This document shows positions 37,365 through 45,648 of a DNA stretch of 64,000 bases, piece after piece. This DNA is from an uncultured Eubacteriales bacterium. Lineage in GTDB: Bacteria > Bacillota > Clostridia > Oscillospirales > CAG-272. How positions within the stretch are numbered: position 1 is the first letter of the stretch; every line of letters begins with the position of its first letter. Location: NCBI GenBank assembly GCA_934467415.1, contig CAKSLQ010000001.1, positions 248,001 through 312,000 of the forward strand. The letters run 5' to 3'. The notes beneath the pieces were generated by a model. The model saw only the letters and a program-made list of their open reading frames with translations. It did not search any database and was not told where the DNA came from. The position numbers and the translations under genes were made by a program.

Positions 37365-37416
37365 AAAGCTGCAAAGGGAGAGGCTACGTAAGGAAGTAGC
37401 TTCTCCCTTTGGCTTT
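37365..37416 (+). terminator. Long inverted repeat after clpX, possible terminator
   Basis: AAAGC, CAAAGGGAGA and GCTAC on the left pair with GTAGC, TCTCCCTTTG and GCTTT on the right around a short loop. No clear T-run follows beyond the stem's own Ts, so terminator function is uncertain. Confidence 0.5.
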
Positions 37417-37520
37417 GTAATCAGCCGGATTTTACAGAAAGACCCGATTGTAGTTAGCACAGATTATCGGGAAAATCAAATCACCGTTTGATAGAATATT
37501 GGCAGACAAGGAGGGATACA

Positions 37521-38432
37521 ATGGATTGGATAGCCGGAATACAAAACGCTATTGACTATATCGAAGAACATTTAACAGAAGAAATTGATTACGATATTGT
37601 CGCAGAGCAAAGTTTCTCATCAACATATCATTTTCAACGGCTCTTTAGCATCTTGTGCGGTTTTACGATTGGCGAATATATACGAAATCGAAGACTAACG
37701 CTTGCAGGAAGCGAATTAGCGACCACAGATGTAAAAGTTATTGATGTTGCTATGAAATATGGCTATGAGAGTCCGGACAGCTTCGCTAAGGCGTTTCAAA
37801 AATTTCACGGTGTAACACCTTCTGCAGCACGTATGAATGGTAGTAAACTAAAATCCTTTTCCCGTCTTGTTCTTAAAATATCTTTGGAAGGCGGTAAACT
37901 AATGAATTACAGAATCGAAGAAAAGCCGGAAATGATTTTAACAGGGTATAAAAAGCATTTTTCCGGTGCTCCCTACGGCAAGGAAAGAGAGCAGCAAGAA
38001 GAACAACTTTTCATGACGACAAGAGGAAAACAGTGGTTTCTTCGTGGAGCATCACGAAACATTGATGCGCATTGCGTTATCACAAATATCACAGATGAGG
38101 GTTATGACTATTATTACTGTCATTTATTAGACGCTTGGGAAAGAGACAATCTTTATAACAAATCAGTTACTGGTGTTGATTTTGTTGAAGATTTGGGATT
38201 GGAAAACATCGTTATTCCTCAAAGCACTTATGTGATTTTTGAAACAAAGGATGTAAAAAGTCCAATTTGCGATTATTTTGATCTCCTCAATCTGAGAATC
38301 CAAATCCTGACCGAATGGATGCCTGATATGGGATTTCAATTAAAAAATGCACCCGAACTTGCAGTTTATCATTGGCAGCCTAAATCTGAACGCAACGTTC
38401 AAATCTGGATGCCAATCGAAAAAATCAAATAA
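37521..38432 (+). CDS. AraC-family regulator with GyrI-like effector domain
   Basis: The 303-residue protein has two AraC helix-turn-helix motifs at the N-terminus (residues about 1-110; 'DYDIVAEQSFSSTYHFQRLF' and 'VIDVAMKYGYESPDSFAKAF'). A Rob/GyrI-like C-terminal effector-binding domain follows (about 125-300). This order, DNA-binding domain first, matches the Rob/TipA-like drug- or metabolite-sensing group. ATG 37521 has AAGGAGGG. The gene is plainly more AT-rich than its neighbours on both sides and is bracketed by inverted repeats, so it was probably acquired. No target gene lies beside it. Confidence 0.85.
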   Translation: MDWIAGIQNAIDYIEEHLTEEIDYDIVAEQSFSSTYHFQRLFSILCGFTIGEYIRNRRLTLAGSELATTDVKVIDVAMKYGYESPDSFAKAFQKFHGVTPSAARMNGSKLKSFSRLVLKISLEGGKLMNYRIEEKPEMILTGYKKHFSGAPYGKEREQQEEQLFMTTRGKQWFLRGASRNIDAHCVITNITDEGYDYYYCHLLDAWERDNLYNKSVTGVDFVEDLGLENIVIPQSTYVIFETKDVKSPICDYFDLLNLRIQILTEWMPDMGFQLKNAPELAVYHWQPKSERNVQIWMPIEKIK

Positions 38433-38444
38433 TTGAGATACAGA

Positions 38445-38498
38445 GCCGCCTTGGGGCACCTTCCTTACGGAGGGTGCCCCAAGGCGGCCTTCTTTATT
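38445..38498 (+). terminator. Strong terminator after the AraC gene
   Basis: GCCGCCTTGGGGCACC and GGTGCCCCAAGGCGGC form a 16-bp perfect stem, followed by CTTCTTTATT. It separates convergent genes. Confidence 0.9.
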
Positions 38499-38501
38499 GA
38501 T

Positions 38502-39185
38502 TCATTTCAGAATTTCATAGAGCTCGTCGAGCGCGCGGATGGTGTAATCGGCAGGAACGGTCTTGCCGCTTCCCTTTTCGTCGAACCAGCAGGTTGCAAG
38601 TCCCGCGTTTCTGCCGCCCGCGATGTCCGCCGTCGGCGAATCGCCGATAAGCAGTGCGCGCGTGCGGTCAAAGCCGTCGATATGTGCAAACACATAGTCG
38701 AAGAAGGCCGCCGACGGCTTCTGCGCGCCGATGCTTTCGGAATTGAACACCGCGCGGAAGTAACCTTCAATGCCCGCCTCGCGCATCCGTTTCTCCTGCG
38801 TGGCGGCCACGCCGTTGGTCACCACATACATCTCGTAAGTATGGGCGGCGGCAAGATTTTTGCACAGCTCCACCGCACCGGGGATTGGCTCATGCCCATC
38901 GCCGAGGAAACGGCGGTAGTCGCTTTCCCATGCCGCGCCGTCCGCTTCCCTGCCGAAATGCTGCATGGTTTTTGCAAAGCGTGTGTTGAGGACGGTCTCG
39001 ATCGCAACCTTGCCTGTCTCATAATCCCGCCACAGGCCGTGATTGATCTCGTCATATACCGAACGGATCTCCGGCGTGAGCGTCACGCCGTGCGCCGCAA
39101 ACACGCGCGGCAGCGCCTGTGCCTCGTTTGCATCAAAATCGAGCAGCGTATTGTCGAGGTCAAACAGCAAAAAACGATATTTCAT
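38502..39185 (-). CDS. HAD-superfamily hydrolase, YjjG/pyrimidine 5'-nucleotidase-like
   Basis: The 227-residue protein shows HAD motif I 'LFDLDNTLLDFDANE' (nucleophile Asp), motif II 'VVTNGVAATQ', a motif III Lys in 'QKPSAAFF' and motif IV 'LLIGDSPTADIAG'. The '(F/L)DLDNTLLDF' start and the cap match YjjG/YfnB-type noncanonical pyrimidine nucleotidases. The chosen ATG 39185 has GGAAAGGG. It follows purA in the same direction after 174 bases that hold inverted repeats, a context that fits nucleotide metabolism. Confidence 0.88.
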   Translation of the reverse strand: MKYRFLLFDLDNTLLDFDANEAQALPRVFAAHGVTLTPEIRSVYDEINHGLWRDYETGKVAIETVLNTRFAKTMQHFGREADGAAWESDYRRFLGDGHEPIPGAVELCKNLAAAHTYEMYVVTNGVAATQEKRMREAGIEGYFRAVFNSESIGAQKPSAAFFDYVFAHIDGFDRTRALLIGDSPTADIAGGRNAGLATCWFDEKGSGKTVPADYTIRALDELYEILK

Positions 39186-39326
39186 CTTTTCCCTTTCCTG
39201 CGAAAAAAGCGGTTGAACCGTCACCCGCCTTTTTTAATGAAATTCTGTAAAAAAGACGGCTTTGCAGGCTTTTTTACTCCTTAAAGGGCGGCGCGGCTGA
39301 GCGCACGCGAGTGGACGCCCTTGACC

Positions 39327-39352
39327 CAGTCGAAAATCTCGATTTTCGACTG
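39327..39352. repeat. 26-bp near-perfect palindrome after purA
   Basis: CAGTCGAAAATC and GATTTTCGACTG flank two bases. A second inverted repeat (AAGGGCG to CGCCCTT) lies just beyond it at about 39284-39320. There is no T-run on the minus strand, so this may be an RNA stability element or weak terminator. Confidence 0.6.
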
Positions 39353-39359
39353 AATAATA

Positions 39360-40658
39360 TCATTCGTACATTTTGATATAAGCGTCGCGCTCTGCGCCGA
39401 CCGAAACATAGGTCACCGGCACGCCGACTGCCTTCTCGATGTATTTGATATAGTCATAGGCTTCCTTCGGCAGATCCGAGGCACGGCGGCATTTTGAAAT
39501 GTCGCAGTGGAAGCCCGGCACATATTCGTAAATCGGCTTTGCCGCATTCAGCTTTTCGCCCGTGACGAAATTATCCGTGCGCTTGCCGTCGATCTCGTAA
39601 GCGACGCAGACCGGAATCTTGTCCAGATACGAGAGGACGTCCAGCTTGGTCAATGCGATCTCGGTTGCGCCCTGCATCAGGCAGCCGTACTTGGACGCGG
39701 GAATGTCGAAACCGCCGACGCGGCGCGGTCTGCCGGTCGCGGCACCGTATTCGCCGCCCGCCTCACGCAGGTCGTGCGCTTCGTCACCGAACATCTCGCA
39801 GGTGAACGGGCCTTCGCCGACACAGCTGGAATATGCCTTCATGACGCCGATCACACCGTCCAGCTTGGCAAACGGAATGCCCGCGCCGACCGGTGCATAT
39901 GCCGCGATCGTCGAGGAGGACGAGGTGTACGGCACAATACCGAAGTCGATGTCGCGCAGTGCGCCGAGCTGCGCCTCAAACATGATGCGCTTGCCTTCCT
40001 TGATGGCGTCGGCAAGGTATGCGGTCGTGTCGCAGACATAGGGCTTCAGCTTGTCGCCGTAGGTGCGCAGCCATGCGTACATATCATCCGTGGTCACCGG
40101 CTCTGCGCCGTAACCGTTGTGAATCATCAGATTGCGCCATTCGAGAATGCCCGCCAGTCTCTTCCTAAGGTATTCCTCGGATTCGAACAGGTCGCACATG
40201 CGGATAATCTTCTTCATATACTTGTCGCCGTAGACCGGACCGATGCCGCGGCGGGTCGAGCCGAATTTGGCGTCACCGAGGCGATCCTCCTCAAGGCAGT
40301 CCAGCATCTTGTGGTACGGCATACAGATGACGGCCTTTTCGCTGATCTTGAGATGTGCGGGGGTGATCTCGATGCCCTTGTCCGTGAGGCGCTGCATTTC
40401 GCCGACAAGATGCTCGAGGTCAATGACCATGCCGTTGCCCATCACGTTGACGGTGTTCGGGCGCAGAATGCCCGACGGCAGCAGGTTGAGAATGAACTTG
40501 CCCTTGTCGTTGACAACGGTGTGACCCGCATTGTTGCCGCCCTGATAGCGGATGATGATGTCATAATCCTCGGAAAGCAGGTCAACCATTCTGCCCTTGC
40601 CTTCGTCGCCCCAGTTGATGCCTACGATCGCCGTAAGCTGCGATGCCTGATTTGCCAT
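39360..40658 (-). CDS. purA: Adenylosuccinate synthase
   Basis: The 432-residue enzyme joins IMP and aspartate with GTP to make adenylosuccinate, the first step to AMP. It has the P-loop-like 'GINWGDEGKGRMVD' and 'GGNNAGHTVV' near the N-terminus and 'SSSTIAAYAPVGAG' in the middle. Many homologues have QWGDEGKGK where this has NWGDEGKGR, a conservative change. GGAAGGGG precedes ATG 40658. It lies 21 bases after purB, the next enzyme of the pathway. Confidence 0.96.
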   Translation of the reverse strand: MANQASQLTAIVGINWGDEGKGRMVDLLSEDYDIIIRYQGGNNAGHTVVNDKGKFILNLLPSGILRPNTVNVMGNGMVIDLEHLVGEMQRLTDKGIEITPAHLKISEKAVICMPYHKMLDCLEEDRLGDAKFGSTRRGIGPVYGDKYMKKIIRMCDLFESEEYLRKRLAGILEWRNLMIHNGYGAEPVTTDDMYAWLRTYGDKLKPYVCDTTAYLADAIKEGKRIMFEAQLGALRDIDFGIVPYTSSSSTIAAYAPVGAGIPFAKLDGVIGVMKAYSSCVGEGPFTCEMFGDEAHDLREAGGEYGAATGRPRRVGGFDIPASKYGCLMQGATEIALTKLDVLSYLDKIPVCVAYEIDGKRTDNFVTGEKLNAAKPIYEYVPGFHCDISKCRRASDLPKEAYDYIKYIEKAVGVPVTYVSVGAERDAYIKMYE

Positions 40659-40679
40659 ATAGAATACCCCTTCCGGTTT

Positions 40680-42116
40680 TTATACCTTTAATTCGACCCT
40701 GACTTCCTCGGTCAGATACTTGTCGATGATCGGCCGCGCCGTCTCGCGGATAAACTCCGCCACCTGCGACGGGCAACGCCCGATGTACAGCTCGGGTGAA
40801 AGCTCCGCTTCGATCTCCTCGCGCGTGAGTTTGAACGCCGGATCGGCGACAATACGGTCGATCAGATCGTTTGCCCCGCCCTCCAGCTTCACCTTGGCCG
40901 CAGCAGCGTGCGAATGCACACGCAGACGCTCATGCAGCTCCTGCCGGTTGCCGCCGTTTTTGACCGCCTGCATCATGATGTTCTCGGTCGCCATGAACGG
41001 CAGTTTCTCCATCACGCGGCGGCGGATCACACGGTCATATACCACAAGCCCGCCTGTGACGTTGATGTAAATATTCAGAATCGCGTCCACCGCGAGGAAA
41101 GCCTCGGCCACGCTGATGCGCTTGTTGGCGCTGTCGTCAAGCGTGCGCTCAAACCACTGCGTCGCCGCCGTGAACGCGGGATTCTCCGCGTCGGCGATCA
41201 CATAGCGGGCAAGCGCACAAATGCGCTCGCAGCGCATGGGATTGCGCTTATACGGCATGGCGGACGAGCCGATCTGGTGCGCCTCAAACGGTTCCTCGAT
41301 CTCCTCAAAGGATTGCAGAATGCGCAGATCGTTTGCAAACTTATACGCGCTCTGCGCAAAGCCGGAGAGCACCGCCAGAAAATAGGCGTCCACCTTGCGG
41401 GAATAGGTCTGCCCGGATACCGTCACGCAGCTTGCAAAGCCCATCTGCTCGGCGATCAGGCGGTCAAGCATCTTGACCTTTTCCTCATCGCCGTCAAACA
41501 GCTCCATGAAGCTCGCCTGTGTGCCGGTTGTTCCCTTGGAGCCGAGCAGCTGCATCGTCGATACACGGTGCTCCAGCTCCGCAACGTCCATCGCAAGCTC
41601 ATTTGCCCACAATGCGGCGCGCTTGCCGACCGTGGTCAGCTGCGCGGGCTGCAAATGCGTGTAGGCAAGGCATGGCATGGACGCGTACTTCTCGGCAAAC
41701 TGCGTCAGATTGCGCAGCACCTGCGCCGCCTTTTTCAGGAGCAGCTTCGACGCCTCGCGCATAATGATGAGGTCGGTATTGTCACCGACATAGCAAGAGG
41801 TTGCACCGAGGTGAATGATCGGTTCTGCCTTCGGGCATTGCTTGCCGTAGGCGTACACATGCGACATGACGTCGTGCCGCACCTCCGCCTCGCGCGCCTC
41901 GGCCACATCAAAGTTGATGTCGTCCGCATGGGCGCACATCTCGTCGATCTGCTCATCGGTAATGTTCAGGCCGAGCTGCTTCTCCGCCCTCGCCAGCGCG
42001 ATCCACAGCCTGCGCCATGTGCCGAACTTCATCCGGTCGGAAAACAGCGCCTGCATCTCCCGCGACGCATAGCGCGTGCTGAATGGGGATATATAGATGT
42101 CTCTGTTCTTCTCCAT
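40680..42116 (-). CDS. purB: Adenylosuccinate lyase
   Basis: The 478-residue lyase of the fumarase/aspartase superfamily releases fumarate from adenylosuccinate and SAICAR. The signature loop 'GSSAMPYKRNPMRCERI' is intact, and 'THLQPAQLTTVGKR' and 'GTTGTQAS' are present. CGGAG precedes ATG 42116. purB and purA form a short unit; a hairpin with a T-tract sits directly upstream, and I see no clear promoter between it and purB. Confidence 0.96.
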   Translation of the reverse strand: MEKNRDIYISPFSTRYASREMQALFSDRMKFGTWRRLWIALARAEKQLGLNITDEQIDEMCAHADDINFDVAEAREAEVRHDVMSHVYAYGKQCPKAEPIIHLGATSCYVGDNTDLIIMREASKLLLKKAAQVLRNLTQFAEKYASMPCLAYTHLQPAQLTTVGKRAALWANELAMDVAELEHRVSTMQLLGSKGTTGTQASFMELFDGDEEKVKMLDRLIAEQMGFASCVTVSGQTYSRKVDAYFLAVLSGFAQSAYKFANDLRILQSFEEIEEPFEAHQIGSSAMPYKRNPMRCERICALARYVIADAENPAFTAATQWFERTLDDSANKRISVAEAFLAVDAILNIYINVTGGLVVYDRVIRRRVMEKLPFMATENIMMQAVKNGGNRQELHERLRVHSHAAAAKVKLEGGANDLIDRIVADPAFKLTREEIEAELSPELYIGRCPSQVAEFIRETARPIIDKYLTEEVRVELKV

Positions 42117-42124
42117 GTTACTCC

Positions 42125-42160
42125 GTAAAAATAGTAAGGCACCCCGTTTTTCGGGGTGCC
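42125..42160 (-). terminator. Terminator between the HPr-like gene and purB
   Basis: GGCACCCCG and CGGGGTGCC form a 9-bp perfect stem with a five-base loop. On the minus strand it is followed by TTACTATTTTT. Confidence 0.85.
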
Positions 42161-42219
42161 CAAACAGAAATATTTGTCTTGCGTAGGGTGAACCCGCGTT
42201 GTGAGAAAGATCGTGGCTG

Positions 42220-42450
42220 TTAATCTACGATGTAGACCGCCAGTTCCTTCTTCAGGTCTTCGACATCATCGGTATGCGCCGTCAGCAGGATCTTGTTCAT
42301 CAGATCCAGGCTGAAGATACCCATGATGGATTTTGCATCGACGACATATCTGCCGGAAGACAGATCAATATCGTAATCCTGACGGGTCACAATATCCACA
42401 AATCTGCGAATGTCCTCAATCGTGGACAGCTTGATATAGAACGTGTTCAT
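42220..42450 (-). CDS. HPr-like protein lacking the phospho-histidine
   Basis: The 76-residue protein has the size and C-terminal half of HPr/Crh: 'VDAKSIMGIFSLDL', where the Ser of KSIMG equals regulatory Ser46. The N-terminal active-site segment (GxHARPA in HPr) is replaced by 'LSTIEDIRRFVDIV', so the phosphotransfer His15 is missing. Like Crh of Bacillus, it could act only as a regulator through serine phosphorylation; this is an inference. A perfect consensus promoter and CGGAGGG precede ATG 42450. Confidence 0.85.
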   Translation of the reverse strand: MNTFYIKLSTIEDIRRFVDIVTRQDYDIDLSSGRYVVDAKSIMGIFSLDLMNKILLTAHTDDVEDLKKELAVYIVD

Positions 42451-42482
42451 AATTTAGCCCTCCGTTTTGAAATTCCTTATTT

Positions 42483-42511
42483 ATTATACTTGATACTTGC
42501 CCGGATGTCAA
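42483..42511 (-). promoter_or_regulatory. Consensus promoter of the HPr-like gene
   Basis: On the minus strand, TTGACA (42511-42506), a 17-base spacer and TATAAT (42488-42483), a perfect sigma-A match just after the PBP gene stop. Confidence 0.9.
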
Positions 42512-42534
42512 CAGGATGCTGTAATTATTCTGCA

Positions 42535-45171
42535 TCAACCGTCTTCATAGACGGTATTGTCGTCGCCCTCGGGCGGAATGGTCTCGGACGTGGTCTCTTC
42601 GGTCGCGGTCGTCGCCGTGCCGCCGTCAAACCGGGAGAAATCGTAATTCTCGTAGCTGAAGGAGTTGAACTGCCGTCCGCCCTTCAGATTGGTAATGCCG
42701 ACGTAAGTGCCGTCCGGGATCGTGTAGATAAAATACGGCACGCCCCACCAGCCGCCCGGGCGCACATTGTCCGGCAGCGGGCGGTAGACATACTGTGCAT
42801 CTTCCACGTAGATCTGCACGGGGAATGCGCGCGTTGTCTCCCGGATGAGCGCAACCTTCTTGCGGTTCTCCGGCTTCGTGTATTCGTGCGCATAGGCGTT
42901 GGTCGTGGTGTCATAGTCCACGACGACATGCCGGTCACAGTAATCGTGCGGCGCAGTGGAAACCGTGAAATAGCCGGTGTCCGAGCGGTCGCCGCGCGGA
43001 TCGAGGCGGCAGGCGTCGGTCATCAGCTTGCCGGAGTCCTTGCAATAGGCCACCTCAACGACCTCAGCGGGGCGGTTGTCGTCAAAGGTGCGGAGCGTTT
43101 CCCCTCCGTTTTTCGCCTCGGCGATAATCTCCTCGTGCAGCTTGGTCATGACCAGGTCAAACAGCTTGTTTGATGGGTTGGTCTTTAGGTTGCTGAGCGA
43201 CTTCGGGTAGGAATACCCATACCAGACCGCGCCGATATAATAAGGCGTGTAGCCGACAAACCAACGGTCGTAGTCGTTGCCCGCCGTACCGGTCTTACCG
43301 GCGACATCGACCGAATTGCGCAGCGTCACGCTGCGGCCGGTACCGTTGTTCATGACATTTTGCAGCATTTTCGTCGTGATATAGGCCGTCGATTCGCCGA
43401 AGACGACCTCGCCCTTTTCGCTGTCGTTGGACAGAAGCAGATTGCCTGTACTGTCGTAAACATAGAGGTACGAATGGCTCTTGCTGTAAATGCCTTCATT
43501 CGCCAGCGCCGTATAGGCGGCGGCAATGTCACGCACGGTCACGCCGAAGTTCAGCTGACCGAGCGCCAGCGCGGCAAGTCCCTTGTCGGTATAGCCGCGG
43601 CCGCTGCTGTCCTCGCCGTAATCGACCAGATAGTCAAAGCCGAGGCGCTTGGTCAGATATTCATACGATTTGTCGATCGTAAGATCCTGCAGGACCTTCA
43701 TCGCGATCGTATTCACCGAGCGCTCGACGGCGCTATTGATCGTCGTCAGGCCTTTGTATACGTCCGGCAGGTTCTTCGGATACGGCGTGTTGCCGTTGAA
43801 CCACAGCGGCGTGTCGTCATACACGCTGCCGTAGGTGATGATGCCCTCTTCCAGCGCCGGCGCATAGACCGACAGCGGCTTCAGCGACGAACCGGGTGCG
43901 CGCTGCGTCTGCGTCGCGTAGTTCAGCACCAGATTCCCCTGCTTCTTACCGCGCGCACCGACAACGCCGAGCAGGTCACCCGTATAGGGGTCAACCACGG
44001 CCATTGCCGACTGGGCGGGCACACCGCCCGTATTCTCCGGGAAACTGGACTCGTCCGCATAGACCTCCTCCATGGCGCTCTGTACCTTGGGGTCCATCAG
44101 CGTATAAATACTGAGACCGCCGGAGTTGATCATGTTGCTGGCGATCTGGCTCGAAATGCCGTATTTTTTCATCAGGTCATCGCGCACGTCGCAGATGACT
44201 GTATCGACATACCAGGAATTGAGGCGCGCCTCACTGTCTGTCGCCGCCGTCTCGTCATCCGTGCTGTCGCGCAGCGTCAGCGGTTCGGCCAGCGCCTGCT
44301 CCATCTCTGCCTCCGAGATCTTCCCCTGCTTCTGCATCTGATCGAGGATGTCGTCCCGACGTTTGATATTGTTTTCCGGGTTCTGGATCGGGTCATACTT
44401 GGTCGGATACTTGGTGATGGCGGCAAGCGATGCGCATTCCGCCAGCGTCAGCTCGGAAAGCTCCTTGCCGAAATACGTATTCGCCGCCGCGCGGACGCCG
44501 ACGCAGTTCTGCGACAGCGGCACGATGTTGAGATACAGCTCAAGGATCTCCTCCTTGCTCTTGACCTTCTCCAGATTCAGCGCGGACAGGATCTCCTGCA
44601 CCTTGCGCTGAATGGTCGGCTCGTTGTTGCCGGTCAGGTTCTTGATGAGCTGCTGCGTGATGGTAGAACCGCCGTAGGACGAATCGTCAAAGCCGAGAAA
44701 GAAGTTGAGCACGGCGCCCGCCGTTCGTCTCCAGTCCACGCCCTTGTGCGTCTTGAAGCGCTTATCCTCGATCGAGATGAACGCCTCGCGCAGATAGGTC
44801 GGGATCTCGTCGTAGGAAGCCCACAGGCTGTTTTCCGCGCCGTAAATACGCTGGTCCTCCAGCTCGACTGCCGTGCCGGCGCGGTTGGTGCGGTCGGTAA
44901 ACTCGTAGTAATAGATTTTGGTCGTCTGCTCGCTCTTGCCCGTGACAAGCAGGGACTCGTCGATCGTCGGGTCAATATAATTGCTGACATAGATCGAGAA
45001 TACGCAGGCAACAATAATACCGGTGACAAGGCACACCAGCATCAGCGTCACCAGCGCGCTGAAAATATAGCCGAGGATGCGCCCCACGCGGGAAGCCGCG
45101 GCGCGCGCGGTCTTTTTCTCTTTCTTGAAGCTGTCGATTCTGACCTGGCTTTGCATGTTTGCGTTTTTCAC
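42535..45171 (-). CDS. Class A penicillin-binding protein (transglycosylase/transpeptidase)
   Basis: The 878-residue bifunctional peptidoglycan synthase has a basic N-terminus and one membrane anchor (about residues 30-58). A GT51 glycosyltransferase domain follows ('ISIEDKRFKTHKGVD' with catalytic Glu, 'GGSTITQQLIKNL'), then a transpeptidase domain with 'PGSSLKP' (SxxK), 'RSVNT' (SxN) and 'KTGTAGN' (KTG). The C-terminal ~130 residues end in a Thr/Glu-rich tail. The start is GTG 45171 with GAGAGG upstream; ATG 45156 is an alternative. Confidence 0.93.
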   Translation of the reverse strand: MKNANMQSQVRIDSFKKEKKTARAAASRVGRILGYIFSALVTLMLVCLVTGIIVACVFSIYVSNYIDPTIDESLLVTGKSEQTTKIYYYEFTDRTNRAGTAVELEDQRIYGAENSLWASYDEIPTYLREAFISIEDKRFKTHKGVDWRRTAGAVLNFFLGFDDSSYGGSTITQQLIKNLTGNNEPTIQRKVQEILSALNLEKVKSKEEILELYLNIVPLSQNCVGVRAAANTYFGKELSELTLAECASLAAITKYPTKYDPIQNPENNIKRRDDILDQMQKQGKISEAEMEQALAEPLTLRDSTDDETAATDSEARLNSWYVDTVICDVRDDLMKKYGISSQIASNMINSGGLSIYTLMDPKVQSAMEEVYADESSFPENTGGVPAQSAMAVVDPYTGDLLGVVGARGKKQGNLVLNYATQTQRAPGSSLKPLSVYAPALEEGIITYGSVYDDTPLWFNGNTPYPKNLPDVYKGLTTINSAVERSVNTIAMKVLQDLTIDKSYEYLTKRLGFDYLVDYGEDSSGRGYTDKGLAALALGQLNFGVTVRDIAAAYTALANEGIYSKSHSYLYVYDSTGNLLLSNDSEKGEVVFGESTAYITTKMLQNVMNNGTGRSVTLRNSVDVAGKTGTAGNDYDRWFVGYTPYYIGAVWYGYSYPKSLSNLKTNPSNKLFDLVMTKLHEEIIAEAKNGGETLRTFDDNRPAEVVEVAYCKDSGKLMTDACRLDPRGDRSDTGYFTVSTAPHDYCDRHVVVDYDTTTNAYAHEYTKPENRKKVALIRETTRAFPVQIYVEDAQYVYRPLPDNVRPGGWWGVPYFIYTIPDGTYVGITNLKGGRQFNSFSYENYDFSRFDGGTATTATEETTSETIPPEGDDNTVYEDG

Positions 45172-45236
45172 ACTGTACCTCTCTCTGCACGGTTTCCTCT
45201 TGCAGCCGAATAGATTATTCGCCGCTGCAAATAATA

Positions 45237-45265
45237 ATTATACTCTGAAATCCAAAGGAAAGCAA
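45237..45265 (-). promoter_or_regulatory. Possible PBP promoter
   Basis: On the minus strand, TTGCTT (45265-45260), 17 bases and TATAAT (45242-45237). An overlapping TATACT on the plus strand (45239-45244) may serve the divergent BofC-domain gene, but no good -35 is visible for it. Confidence 0.45.
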
Positions 45266-45268
45266 GAT

Positions 45269-45643
45269 ATGAAACTGAAACTTCCGGGTAAGGAGAAGCT
45301 CGTCCTTTTGACGCTTCTTGCCTGCCTTGTGATTGTCACATCCGCGTTTTCGTTTTTTGCCGCCGCCACACACCGCACGCTGAAAAATCTGCGCGCCGCG
45401 CTGTCCGATGCGGGACGTGAAGCGGCCGCGGCCGCGCCGATGCTGTCCGGTAATGCGCTTTATACCCTGCGCTCGTGCGGCGGAAAGATCGGCATCTACG
45501 ACGCAGCAAGCGGACTTTTACTCGACTTTGTGGACGTGCTGGTCGAGACGCTGCCCGAGCAGGATCGCCTGGCACTGGCGCGGGGAATCACGCTCTACAG
45601 CTTTTCCGACCTCGCGTCGATCATCGAGGACTTCTCCACCTGA
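45269..45643 (+). CDS. Membrane-anchored protein with BofC-like C-terminal domain
   Basis: The 124-residue protein has a basic N-terminus, one membrane segment (about residues 11-32) and an extracytoplasmic C-terminal domain ('GKIGIYDAASGLLLDFVDV', then 'LPEQDRLALARGI' and 'LASIIEDF'). That pattern resembles the BofC C-terminal domain. BofC in Bacillus inhibits the SpoIVB protease in sporulation, but isolated domains of this kind are common in Clostridia and their role is not established. AAAGGAAAG precedes ATG 45269. It is divergent from the PBP gene and convergent with dnaE, with only 5 bases between stops. Confidence 0.7.
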   Translation: MKLKLPGKEKLVLLTLLACLVIVTSAFSFFAAATHRTLKNLRAALSDAGREAAAAAPMLSGNALYTLRSCGGKIGIYDAASGLLLDFVDVLVETLPEQDRLALARGITLYSFSDLASIIEDFST

Positions 45644-45648
45644 TTTGA

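Noticed and set aside
38445..42160. GGCACCCC/GGGGTGCC hairpins at 38445-38488 and 42138-42160 as copies of a mobile repeat
   Set aside because: They share only the short core; each is explained as a terminator of the adjacent gene.
42117..42219. Purine riboswitch before purB
   Set aside because: The region holds a GGCACCCCG terminator hairpin and lacks the conserved purine-aptamer core.
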